The translations under genes were made by a program, and so were the position numbers. A stretch of 32,046 nt of DNA from Candidatus Heimdallarchaeota archaeon (GTDB lineage Archaea; Asgardarchaeota; Heimdallarchaeia; Heimdallarchaeales; Kariarchaeaceae): the NCBI GenBank assembly GCA_021399405.1, contig JAAFKL010000173.1, positions 1 through 32,046 on the forward strand. The letters run 5' to 3'. The notes below the pieces were generated by a model. That model saw nothing but the letters and a program-made list of their open reading frames with translations. It searched no databases and was not told the origin of the DNA. The number at the start of each line of letters is the position of its first letter. Position 1 is the first letter of the stretch. Of this stretch, positions 8,523 through 16,157 are shown one piece after another.

Positions 8523-8674
8523 ATTAAGTTACCAATCGATGAGATAAACCCGATAAAATAAACTCTATGACAAGATTAGAGTTAGAGGTTAATAGAATTT
8601 AATTATCTCATTCAAACGCGTATGCTATATCCGATTTGATTTTTATCCATAGAAATGATTATGTCAAAATTTCA

Positions 8675-10153
8675 TTATGCTGCTTGTTTGAATTGGATTA
8701 ATTTTGATAATTCAGCAATTGACTCAATGACATCTAAATTGTATCTGCGAAGAATGCTAATTATTGAACTCAATTTGACTAAATCAATATCTGTAGATTC
8801 AAGTATTGCTTCATTCCTTTCTAACCAAATTGGAAAGGTTTCTTGGTTATAATCATTTATGAAATCGATTTTTCCAAGTAACAATTCCATTTCATCAGTA
8901 TCAATTCCTGGGTTCATTCTTTTTATCAATTCACGAAGACCCTGTGATCTTAGTATGGGATATGTAGGGGTCCCATCGTAATCGGTTACAGAAATGACTC
9001 GTGCGGTCCTTCCATAATAAGTAACTCTTTGGGATGTTCCTCTCATCATGTAACCAGCTGTTCGAATATAACCAGCTGCTTCCAATTTATCAAGATGGAA
9101 ATATAGGCTAGCTCGTTTGAGTCTAAACTTTTCTGAAAGAAGTTTTTCCACTAAAATGGGATTGATATTATCTAATATTTCCTTAGCTGTTAAGAGATAT
9201 CGAATTTGTGTGTTCCCATCTTTCTTCTTATCCTCAATACCCTTACGAATAATTTGAAGGATAAGAGAGCGAATTAGACTTCCCTTCTCCATTTTTCCGC
9301 CTTTCTCTTCAAATAGTTTGTTTGACAAATCACTCGAAATCAATTTCATTATGGGAATCGATTTCCAATAATCAAATAACATTTCTTTAGTTAATTCACC
9401 ACTTTTGTAATCATCTCGATTATATTTATCTATCATCCCTTGGGGAATATGGTGAACTCCAACCAATTTGAAATTCAGGTATTTTGCTAATTTTTCCAAT
9501 CCCCGTCCAACCACAGGATTGAAACGATACATTATCCCCAAAAATCCCGATAATTGTCTCATATCAATATCTACATCAAATATTCCAGATCCTGCATCGA
9601 TACTCCAAGCTTCAAAAATTCCATAATCATAGAATTGTAAAGTTTCCAAACTTTGCAAATCTTTAATAATCGTTTCCCTATCAGAATCAGGATTCATTAC
9701 GGCAATAAGATCTACTAATTTCTCACTTTGTATGATATCATGATAACTATGGTTTTCCTTTCCTCCAGCGGTAACACACACTTTTGAGGATCGACCATAA
9801 TATGTAGTAACTCTCTTACCTGATGGAATTTGAGCTACTATTTCAACTAACTCGCTCTTTACTAAATGATTAATATGAAAATAAAGATTGGATTTCTCCA
9901 ATTTAGTTTCATGCTTGATATTGATTGCTTCCGAAATTTCTTTTGCAGAGAGTGCATGCCTAATTTCAGACTTCTCAGAAATAGGATTAATGTCGGTAAA
10001 CCCATCAGATAGTACATCAATAATTAACATACGAGCTTCTGCATTAAATATTGCTTTGAACGTTTTTACATCTAAAACTTTGACTGTAGGTGTTGTTTTC
10101 CAAAATTTAAATAATTTTTCACTAAATTCCTTATCTACAGATTGTAATGACAT
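8675..10153 (-). CDS. Transcriptional regulator with two homologous winged-helix halves
   Basis: The 492-residue protein is an internal duplication. Half one (about 17-240) and half two (about 262-490) each have, in order, a [FY]W-K-[ST]-x-P start, an ArsR-like winged helix, a wing strand ending in YYGR and a C-terminal helical part. Matching pairs are LSAKEISEAI (68-77) with LTAKEILDNI (321-330), SNLYFHINHL (88-97) with ASLYFHLDKL (348-357), TTYYGRSSKV (116-125) with VTYYGRTARV (377-386), and MNPDSD with MNPGID. The recognition helix is the LYFHxxxL element. A single chain would therefore carry a built-in pseudo-dimer of DNA-binding domains. No Cys-rich metal-sensing site of classical ArsR is evident. 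Its own promoter holds a perfect 9-base inverted repeat, consistent with autoregulation. Confidence 0.85.
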   Translation of the reverse strand: MSLQSVDKEFSEKLFKFWKTTPTVKVLDVKTFKAIFNAEARMLIIDVLSDGFTDINPISEKSEIRHALSAKEISEAINIKHETKLEKSNLYFHINHLVKSELVEIVAQIPSGKRVTTYYGRSSKVCVTAGGKENHSYHDIIQSEKLVDLIAVMNPDSDRETIIKDLQSLETLQFYDYGIFEAWSIDAGSGIFDVDIDMRQLSGFLGIMYRFNPVVGRGLEKLAKYLNFKLVGVHHIPQGMIDKYNRDDYKSGELTKEMLFDYWKSIPIMKLISSDLSNKLFEEKGGKMEKGSLIRSLILQIIRKGIEDKKKDGNTQIRYLLTAKEILDNINPILVEKLLSEKFRLKRASLYFHLDKLEAAGYIRTAGYMMRGTSQRVTYYGRTARVISVTDYDGTPTYPILRSQGLRELIKRMNPGIDTDEMELLLGKIDFINDYNQETFPIWLERNEAILESTDIDLVKLSSIISILRRYNLDVIESIAELSKLIQFKQAA

Positions 10154-10195
10154 AAATCACGTTTTCCTCGTACTATATTGGGTTTTGTGATTTAT
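10152..10195 (-). promoter_or_regulatory. Candidate operator: 9-base inverted repeat over TATA and start of the regulator gene
   Basis: ATAAATCAC at 10152-10160 and its exact reverse complement GTGATTTAT at 10187-10195 are separated by 26 bases. The distal arm overlaps the minus-strand TATA-like CTTATAAATC, and the proximal arm touches the start codon at 10153. A pseudo-dimeric regulator bound here would block both TBP and early transcription. This is direct sequence symmetry; the binding role is inference. Confidence 0.5.
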
Positions 10196-10241
10196 AAGTA
10201 TTAGGTTTAATTAAGCGAATTATCACTATGTTTAATAATTT

Positions 10242-10562
10242 ACTGACTATTTTATTTATCATTTATACTCTTTATTAAACTATTTACTTCATAAGTTATT
10301 ACAATAAATTCATAGCATATTTATTCTTGTGAATTGATCACTGACTAATTATTATGTTTAAACAAATTATGGTATTATTACAAAAACTCCGTTTTAGAGC
10401 TTCATATGAGGTTTCAGCATACAATATTTACTTAGATGATTTTTATTGTTAATAACTCACTGACTATTCTATATAGGACAATTCATTATCTTTATATAGA
10501 TGGAGATTACTATTATATTATGGTGGAAAAGAATAATGTCAACAATCGACTGACTATTTCAT
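10242..10562 (+). repeat. Four short direct repeats, consensus ACTGACTATTnTAT
   Basis: Copies start at 10242 (ACTGACTATTTTAT), 10340 (ACTGACTAATTAT), 10459 (ACTGACTATTCTAT) and 10549 (ACTGACTATTTCAT). Spacing is 98, 119 and 90 bases. All four lie in the region upstream of the small ORF pair. The core CTGACTATTT also occurs once inside a coding region (about 4823), so chance is not excluded, but clustering in the leader is notable. Confidence 0.4.
10491..10498 (+). promoter_or_regulatory. TATA-like box upstream of the small ORF pair
   Basis: TTTATATA is a good match to the archaeal TATA consensus. Transcription would start near 10516-10522, leaving a leader of about 65-70 bases before the TTG at 10588, or a leaderless 18-codon peptide from the ATG at 10520. 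It lies between the third and fourth repeat copies. Confidence 0.45.
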
Positions 10563-10587
10563 CAACAACTAAATAAGGTGGAAAAAA

Positions 10588-10806
10588 TTGTACAAAGTAG
10601 AAATAAAACAAAGACGCAGGAAAAATAATGGACCTCGTCACTTCACACAAGTAAATACTAAGAAAGTAACTCGAAATAATATTCGAGAACAATTGTCTAA
10701 CGCTCATAAACAACATGTTGTGAAAGACGATACTACAAGGAAGTATAATATGGTTGACAGTGTTAATGTCACTCTCGCCTTATACTATTCTAGAAAAATA
10801 TTTTAG
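10588..10806 (+). CDS. Small basic protein, first of a pair with shared C-terminal motif
   Basis: 72 residues from a TTG start. GGTGG at 10577-10581 lies six bases before the TTG and acts as a plausible ribosome binding site; the only in-frame Met comes late (residue 55). The N-terminal half is strongly basic (KVEIKQRRRKNN) and polar, suggesting nucleic-acid or protein contact. The last residues, from DSVNVT to YSRKIF, align without gaps to the C-terminus of the next ORF (DSGLMT to YSRRI): Asp, Ser, Thr, Tyr, Ser, Arg and Ile are identical within 15 positions. No family is recognised. The stop codon TAG is embedded in the AGGAGG of the next gene, so the two are coupled. The alternative is that it is not expressed, but the site and the shared motif argue for a gene. 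Confidence 0.55.
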   Translation: MYKVEIKQRRRKNNGPRHFTQVNTKKVTRNNIREQLSNAHKQHVVKDDTTRKYNMVDSVNVTLALYYSRKIF

Positions 10807-10810
10807 GAGG
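10805..10810 (+). promoter_or_regulatory. Perfect Shine-Dalgarno AGGAGG overlapping the stop of the upstream small ORF
   Basis: AGGAGG sits eight bases before the ATG at 10819 and shares bases with the TAG of the preceding ORF (10804-10806). This decides the start of the 73-residue ORF and shows translational coupling. Confidence 0.75.
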
Positions 10811-10818
10811 AAATAAAT

Positions 10819-11040
10819 ATGGCAACACGAACTACAAACAAAAAAATTCAATTGACTGGATGGCCTTCATTCAACCAAGTATCAAAGATGATCGCAACTC
10901 TATTAGAAAAAATGAATAACATTTTTTCAAGTAGCGATGATAACATATCTCAGACATTGTCCGAAATAAGGGAAGAACAGCTTACCAAATTTGATAGTGG
11001 ACTAATGACAATGGGCTACTTATATTCCAGAAGAATTTAA
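10819..11040 (+). CDS. Small helical protein, second of a pair with shared C-terminal motif
   Basis: 73 residues with a near-ideal ribosome binding site. The middle (about 18-55) is amphipathic and helix-prone (QVSKMIATLLEKMNNIF, then SQTLSEIREEQLTKF), with a Trp-Pro near residue 15. The C-terminus, from DSGLMT to YSRRI, matches the C-terminus of the preceding ORF. No transmembrane helix, signal peptide or Cys is present, so it should be cytoplasmic. The family is not recognised. Short amphipathic proteins of this size include phasin-like, toxin/antitoxin and peptide-precursor proteins, but nothing in the sequence chooses among these. The shared tail suggests a common partner or a processing or targeting signal. 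Confidence 0.65.
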   Translation: MATRTTNKKIQLTGWPSFNQVSKMIATLLEKMNNIFSSSDDNISQTLSEIREEQLTKFDSGLMTMGYLYSRRI

Positions 11041-11106
11041 TCTTCATTCATTGACTACTCCGTATTTTGCCAACTTTTCTTTTTGAAGCCATGAATAGTT
11101 GGCATT

Positions 11107-11637
11107 CTACTCTTTGTTTGATTTTGTTTTTGGGTTAAATTCATCAATGAACCAATTTAATGCAAGTACACCATGTATTATAATCAATAATATTTGTGGA
11201 ATAAAGTAAGTGGTTAATTTTTCGGGAGTATCATCATCTTGAGACTTAAACGTCATAAATATCAGAAAATACTGAACAAAAGAAGCTAATACAATTTGAG
11301 TCGAATGATTTATCCGATCTTCATTACTTTGATAAAGCATCCATGCAGATTTAAAAGCATAGAAAAACGGAATGAATAAAATAAATGACCAGGGAAAGCT
11401 AACAACTGCAATTTGATCCGAATTAAAAATATCTTTAGGAGTATATTGTGTAATTATCATCCAAGGTAACAGATAGGATTTCTCCGTAATAGGACCATAG
11501 TATCTCAATGAAGTTTCTGTTTTAGAATAAACTGGTACAAAAAGAATAATGAACCAGGTGATAAATGCTACACTCTTTCTTAATCCCTTATCCAGATTTT
11601 TGTCGACAAGTTCAGGGTTAGCAATTGTTACAGACAC
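11107..11637 (-). CDS. Four-helix membrane protein of unknown function
   Basis: The 176-residue protein has hydrophobic segments near 22-37, 77-93, 114-130 and 142-162, with a short soluble N-terminus and a basic, polar C-terminus (NPKTKSNKE). A Trp/Tyr-rich external loop lies between the first two helices. No motif with catalytic character is evident. The ATG start is followed by SVTIANPEL. It is single, convergent with the small ORF pair and divergent from the beta-helix gene across 212 bases. No family is recognised; membrane location is the only confident statement. Confidence 0.7.
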   Translation of the reverse strand: MSVTIANPELVDKNLDKGLRKSVAFITWFIILFVPVYSKTETSLRYYGPITEKSYLLPWMIITQYTPKDIFNSDQIAVVSFPWSFILFIPFFYAFKSAWMLYQSNEDRINHSTQIVLASFVQYFLIFMTFKSQDDDTPEKLTTYFIPQILLIIIHGVLALNWFIDEFNPKTKSNKE

Positions 11638-11849
11638 TAAATCTCACTATTTATACTTGATCTATAATAACATCGATTGTTAAAGAAGTGAATTGCTAAA
11701 TCATAGAGGATATCCCTCGAAATGATTCGTGATGTTAATATAAACTAGGGACATTATCCCTCATAGAATACATTTTTAATATCATAGACAAAGAAATATC
11801 TATCCTTCCTAATTTACAACACAAGGTTGTCAATACTAGAAAAATTCAC

Positions 11850-14108
11850 GTGATACTGATTATTCTAATATTATATTCAACCAGCAACAATTTTCAATCA
11901 AGTGCAAATCTCTTTAATAATATTAATGTGCAAGATTCTGAGAGTGGAAGCCGTAGTGTGTCCGATGATCCATTTGACAACTCATTCACAAGCAGACATT
12001 TACATCAGGTTGTAAATTTAGGAATACCTGACAAATATACAAACTTGGATTATTCAGAAAGGAAATCCAGCACCACAGAGGAATTTAATTCTAAGATAAT
12101 TTCGAGTAAATATAATTTCCCAAATAATATCACTATTAGCATAAACAACATCCTATCATCAATTCAGATCATCAACGCACCAGGTACAATAATATCTAAT
12201 TTAAATTTATTAAACACATCAATTGAACTGATGAATAGTCCAAATAGCTTGATCATGAATAATCGAATCCATAATTTATCTAATACCTCTGCATTGTCTG
12301 CGATTTCAATTACAAATAGTAGCAATACCAAAATTTTGAACAATATAATTGAGGATAGCTCATCCTCAGATGGAGAAATGATGGGGATACTGGTTAATAG
12401 TAGCTTGAACGTTGAAATTCATAATAATACGATAAATAATTTGAGTTCTGAAATTAACAACAATCTCACTTCAATCTCCCTAGGGATATTAATCTCCAAT
12501 TCGACTTATTCTAATATTACTAATAATCAAATTACCAATATTTTTGGAGTTTCAACTTCAGCAATAGTTATTGAAAAAGGAGAACATAACAGAATTACTT
12601 CCAATATCATTTCAGATATCGAAACATTTTCTACTGATAGATCGGAATCATTTGGGATTCTGTTGGTAAACACATCGAATAATTTAGTTGAAAATAATAA
12701 TTTACAAAACATATTTGCTAATAACTATAAAGCTCGTTCATTTGCATTTGGAATATCCCTCACTGGAGTTAGCGATTCATATGTAATTGAGAATAATATT
12801 AGCGTTATTGAAGCAATTGCAGACAGACCGGATTCTTTTGGTATTCATCTGGCTAGTTCAAGTCGAATAGAAATTAAGGGGAATTATATTGAAAAAATAT
12901 TTACACATAGTGATATCGAGAGGAGAGCTTTCTCCACAGGTATCTATATGAGTCATTCCGATAATCTGATCATTACACAAAATTCGATAACAAAGATAAT
13001 AACAGAAGGTAGAGCTTCATACGCAATTTATGCTGATAATTCAAATATGATTGAGATATCCAATAATTTAATTTATGATCTATTTAGTATCTCCAAATAT
13101 CAAAATACTGCTGATGGGATAATTATTAGGATAGTAAATAATTTAATTATTTCTAAGAATAATATCTCTGAGATTGAATCATTAACTATTAACGATGGTA
13201 ACAATTTAGCGATTCCCTCAGCTATTGGGATACTTGTGGATAATATCATAAACTCAACAATTACCAAGAATTATATTGAAAATATTAACTCAATTGGAAA
13301 TGCGATCCCAACTGATTCTATTGGAATTCTAGCATCATCAAATCAATACGCTACAATCCAAAATAATACAATTTCAAAGATCTATTCGAATAAATACGAC
13401 AGTTTCTCAATTGGGATCACATCACATTCTTCATCTAATTTAAAGATTATTGAAAATAAAATAGATAAAATTCAATCCGACTCAAATTCGATTTTAATGT
13501 ATCAAGCATTTTCAAAACATGTTTCGGTATCGGATAATTCAATAATTATCAGCGGAGATGGTGAAAAGATCAATGGAATTTATTCTGTTAAGAATTTTAA
13601 TGAAACTGTTCTTAACAACAAAATCACCTCAAATCATCAAATAATTGGTGCACCTGCAATTTTTGTGTCATTTAACGAATTATTTACAGTGTTAAATAAT
13701 AATTTGAATGATGTAATTAATAATTCAATAGGAATTGTAATTAGATCAGGTAACAACGGAATTATTCGAGGAAATTATATTACGAACTTCCTTTTATGGA
13801 TGCAAATGACTGTGGATTCTATTTCAGTCGCATGTGACGCAAATAGAATTGATAATAATATCCATGAAGAATGTATTGTTGGTGAATTCCATGATTTAGT
13901 GAGTCTAGAAAATGAAATTCAAAACAATTTTGTTACGGATAATTTTGATGATATCAATACAAACAATGAATTTCAATTTGAAAACCCAGAGGGTAATAGT
14001 GGATCATTATTTGTTTTATTTATTATATTACCAATTATCCTTGCTGCTATCAGTTCAGTCTTAGTTAAACGAAAACAAATCAAGGGAATGTTTGTTGAAT
14101 TTGAATAA
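11850..14108 (+). CDS. Surface-anchored right-handed beta-helix protein (NosD/PbH1-like repeats)
   Basis: The 752-residue protein is made of Asn/Ile/Ser-rich repeats from about residue 85 to 680. A recurring unit of roughly 45-50 residues has the form [SA]FGI.L..S....I..N.I..I, as in SFGILLVNTS, AFGISLTGVS and SFGIHLASSS, each followed by an N.I/NNI turn. This is the pattern of PbH1 parallel beta-helix repeats seen in NosD and carbohydrate-active or adhesin proteins. The N-terminus has a short hydrophobic run after the GTG start, a probable signal. The C-terminus has one membrane helix (about 722-741) and a basic tail. It should be exported and tethered. No catalytic residues typical of polysaccharide lyases stand out. 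The GTG start is the only usable one. It stands alone. Confidence 0.85.
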   Translation: MILIILILYSTSNNFQSSANLFNNINVQDSESGSRSVSDDPFDNSFTSRHLHQVVNLGIPDKYTNLDYSERKSSTTEEFNSKIISSKYNFPNNITISINNILSSIQIINAPGTIISNLNLLNTSIELMNSPNSLIMNNRIHNLSNTSALSAISITNSSNTKILNNIIEDSSSSDGEMMGILVNSSLNVEIHNNTINNLSSEINNNLTSISLGILISNSTYSNITNNQITNIFGVSTSAIVIEKGEHNRITSNIISDIETFSTDRSESFGILLVNTSNNLVENNNLQNIFANNYKARSFAFGISLTGVSDSYVIENNISVIEAIADRPDSFGIHLASSSRIEIKGNYIEKIFTHSDIERRAFSTGIYMSHSDNLIITQNSITKIITEGRASYAIYADNSNMIEISNNLIYDLFSISKYQNTADGIIIRIVNNLIISKNNISEIESLTINDGNNLAIPSAIGILVDNIINSTITKNYIENINSIGNAIPTDSIGILASSNQYATIQNNTISKIYSNKYDSFSIGITSHSSSNLKIIENKIDKIQSDSNSILMYQAFSKHVSVSDNSIIISGDGEKINGIYSVKNFNETVLNNKITSNHQIIGAPAIFVSFNELFTVLNNNLNDVINNSIGIVIRSGNNGIIRGNYITNFLLWMQMTVDSISVACDANRIDNNIHEECIVGEFHDLVSLENEIQNNFVTDNFDDINTNNEFQFENPEGNSGSLFVLFIILPIILAAISSVLVKRKQIKGMFVEFE

Positions 14109-14118
14109 TTATTAATTA

Positions 14119-14976
14119 TTAATAGTTAAAAAATCCTTTTCCGTTTTTTCTTCCAAGTCTTCCTGATGATACCATCCTTCTTAGTAGAGGTGGAACACGA
14201 TATTTGGAATCTTTAAATTCGGAGTAAAATGCTTCATGAACGTGTAAGGCAGTATCTAATCCGATTAAATCAAGCAATGCCAAGGGACCCATAGGGTGGC
14301 CTAATCCTAATTTAACTGCTTTATCTATGTCTTCTGCTGATCCAACACCTTCATCTAGGGCAAAAACTGCCTCATTCATCATGGGTATGAGGATCCGATT
14401 AACAATGAATCCAGGTGAATCTTTTGCAACAACAAGTTCTTTGCCAAATTTCGTTCCTACAGATTTTGTTAATTCAAGAGTTTCTTCACTAGTTCCAATT
14501 CCTGTAATAATCTCACATAGTTTCATCATAGGAACAGGGTTGAAAAAGTGCATTCCAATGAATCGTTCTTCCCTGTTTGAACTTCCAGCCAGAAGTGAGA
14601 TCGATAATGTTGAAGTATTCGAAGCAATGATTACATCATCATCAAGATATTTATCTAATTCTTGGTATAACTTCATCTTGATCTCAATGTTTTCAAAAAC
14701 TGCTTCTATTACAAAATCGACACCTTGAGACGCTTTTTTCAAATTAGTAAATCCAGTAATTTTAGCTAGAGCCTCAGAAACTTGTTCTTCGGTAATTCTG
14801 CCTTTTTTAATACCACGATTCAGATTCTTTTCAATGGCTGCTATACCATTGTCGATGAATTCTTGTTTAATATCATATGCGATTACTTCATATCCAGCTT
14901 GTGCAGCCACATGAGCAATTCCATTACCCATGACTCCAAGTCCAAGGACTAATATTTTTTTTACTTCTCTTGCCAT
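14119..14976 (-). CDS. hbd: 3-hydroxybutyryl-CoA (3-hydroxyacyl-CoA) dehydrogenase
   Basis: The 285-residue protein is full length for the short stand-alone dehydrogenase. It has the Rossmann GLGVMGNG (12-19) and Asp35 at the end of the second strand, which favours NAD(H). Ser119 and Asn120 are in ASNTS, and the catalytic dyad is His143 (GMHFFNP) with Glu155 (LCEI). Asn193 is in IVNR, and the C-terminal dimerisation domain carries GHPMGPLALLD and GKGFFNY. It interconverts 3-hydroxyacyl-CoA and 3-ketoacyl-CoA, in beta-oxidation or in butyryl-CoA synthesis from acetoacetyl-CoA. A crotonase gene lies in the window (26919-27692) but not adjacent. A thiolase or acyl-CoA dehydrogenase is not seen. 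Converges on the beta-helix gene 10 bases away. Function secure, pathway direction unknown. Confidence 0.95.
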   Translation of the reverse strand: MAREVKKILVLGLGVMGNGIAHVAAQAGYEVIAYDIKQEFIDNGIAAIEKNLNRGIKKGRITEEQVSEALAKITGFTNLKKASQGVDFVIEAVFENIEIKMKLYQELDKYLDDDVIIASNTSTLSISLLAGSSNREERFIGMHFFNPVPMMKLCEIITGIGTSEETLELTKSVGTKFGKELVVAKDSPGFIVNRILIPMMNEAVFALDEGVGSAEDIDKAVKLGLGHPMGPLALLDLIGLDTALHVHEAFYSEFKDSKYRVPPLLRRMVSSGRLGRKNGKGFFNY

Positions 14977-15084
14977 ATCACATTCCTATATTGACGATGA
15001 TTTTTGTACTTTTACATTCTTATTCTGCTAAATAGATACAAAGACTTGAGGTCTATAATTTCTTCTTATTTTTAGTAAAGTGCA

Positions 15085-15966
15085 TCATACATCAGACTGG
15101 TTAAGTTCAAAGTGATGTACTGTTTTGAATTCAAAACCGTATCTCTCATAATTTTGTTCTTTCAACAAAACATCATCACGGATATACACTTCGAGGAGAT
15201 CAATTTTATGAATTTTACAATCATTTACACTTTTTGCTATGAGTAAATCTTTCAGAAGGAAATCGTTTGGATCTAACATATCAAGAAAAGATAATATTGC
15301 AGTGTTTTTGTTCCACCGGGTCCTAACAACCATTGCGTGACCTTGGATTTTTGTATCTTTAATCAAAATTGTTTGTGAAACAATTTTATCAGGATTCTCT
15401 TTCAAATACTGAAAGAATGAAGTCAATGAATTCTTGGATATATTTTCATTATTAACCAAAAAATCAATTAGCTGTGATTCAAGATCAAATAAATGAGGGA
15501 GTTTCAAAAATGACGGTCTTGAATCTAATCCCTTTGCTAGGATTTGAAATTCCAAAGTTTCTCTATTTCTATAACCTTTTGGCAATTTGATTTTATCTAT
15601 ATGAAGTCTACTAGCTAAGCGTTCACTGTCTGTATGACTAAATCCAAATCTTTTGAGAGAATCAAACAGAATCTTATTATTTTTGTGAAAATCAGTTTCA
15701 ATATGACTAATCCCTTTTTGTTTGAATGTGTCAATTACTTGTGAAATAAGAGTAGATGATGTGTTTTCCCCTTTATCAATTTGAATATGAATAGGCATTG
15801 AATTCTGATCCAATGGTTGATTAATTAGAAATGATGCAGGTATGTAGCCGATCCATGCATCTTCATAAAAATCATAGTATAACTTGAAAGGGTTGAAAGA
15901 GCTTTTGTATAACTCATCCATCGAAACAGATTGTTTTCCTTCTTTAGAATTACTAATCAGCAACAT
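15085..15966 (-). CDS. GNAT-like protein, probably two degenerate acetyltransferase domains
   Basis: The 293-residue soluble protein has two GNAT-like endings. One is around 105-120 (FDSLKRFGFSHTDSERLASR) and one at the C-terminus (EQNYERYGFEFKTVHHFEL), each with the 'y..yGF' helix-strand typical of the last part of a GNAT fold. Strands such as PIHIQID and ILSFLDML precede them. I do not see a clear acetyl-CoA P-loop (R/Q-x-x-G-x-G/A), so at least one half may be inactive or bind something else. It sits 108 bases upstream of the dehydrogenase gene on the same strand, probably separately transcribed. The acetyltransferase-fold call is a moderate inference; the substrate is unknown. Confidence 0.6.
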   Translation of the reverse strand: MLLISNSKEGKQSVSMDELYKSSFNPFKLYYDFYEDAWIGYIPASFLINQPLDQNSMPIHIQIDKGENTSSTLISQVIDTFKQKGISHIETDFHKNNKILFDSLKRFGFSHTDSERLASRLHIDKIKLPKGYRNRETLEFQILAKGLDSRPSFLKLPHLFDLESQLIDFLVNNENISKNSLTSFFQYLKENPDKIVSQTILIKDTKIQGHAMVVRTRWNKNTAILSFLDMLDPNDFLLKDLLIAKSVNDCKIHKIDLLEVYIRDDVLLKEQNYERYGFEFKTVHHFELNQSDV

Positions 15967-16157
15967 CGGATTTATTAAGCTCCTCAGGAAACAATATCAG
16001 TGTTAGTAATAAAAAAATTTCCTTAATTATATTAAAGCTTAAAACAAATTTAAGATTTTTTATTAACCCATTAAATTAGTAATTTTCTTGCACTCGGAAA
16101 ATCTATAAGTAATGTTGATAGGATATTTACTTCTTTAGAATCAAAAAATAAATCTAA

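Larger units (their letters stand above)
10154..10587. other. Long gene-poor leader region between the regulator and two small ORFs
   Basis: 434 bases without a convincing gene. The left end holds the regulator promoter and its inverted repeat. The middle is very AT-rich and contains four copies of an ACTGACTA-type motif. The right end has a TATA-like TTTATATA at 10491-10498. Tiny open frames exist, for example 10354-10452 (32 codons), 10436-10576 (46 codons) and a nested ATG at 10520. The 46-codon frame contains NNSLTI and NNRLTI, because two repeat copies are 90 bases apart and in phase. None has independent support as a gene, so they are noted rather than called. Confidence 0.45.

Noticed and set aside
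10242..10562. CRISPR array
   Set aside because: The repeated unit is only 10-14 bases, spacing is irregular (90-119 bases) and copies diverge. This is not a CRISPR layout.
10588..11040. Calling the two small ORFs a toxin-antitoxin pair
   Set aside because: Size and overlap fit, but no toxin or antitoxin fold or motif is visible, and a shared C-terminal tail is not typical of such pairs.
11050..11065. TTGACTACTCCGTAT after the second small ORF as a fifth repeat copy
   Set aside because: It only partly matches the consensus (TTGACTACT versus CTGACTATT), so it was not counted.
14327..14728. 133-codon plus-strand frame inside the 3-hydroxyacyl-CoA dehydrogenase gene
   Set aside because: It lies opposite a fully conserved enzyme gene and has no recognisable protein features; it is a shadow frame.
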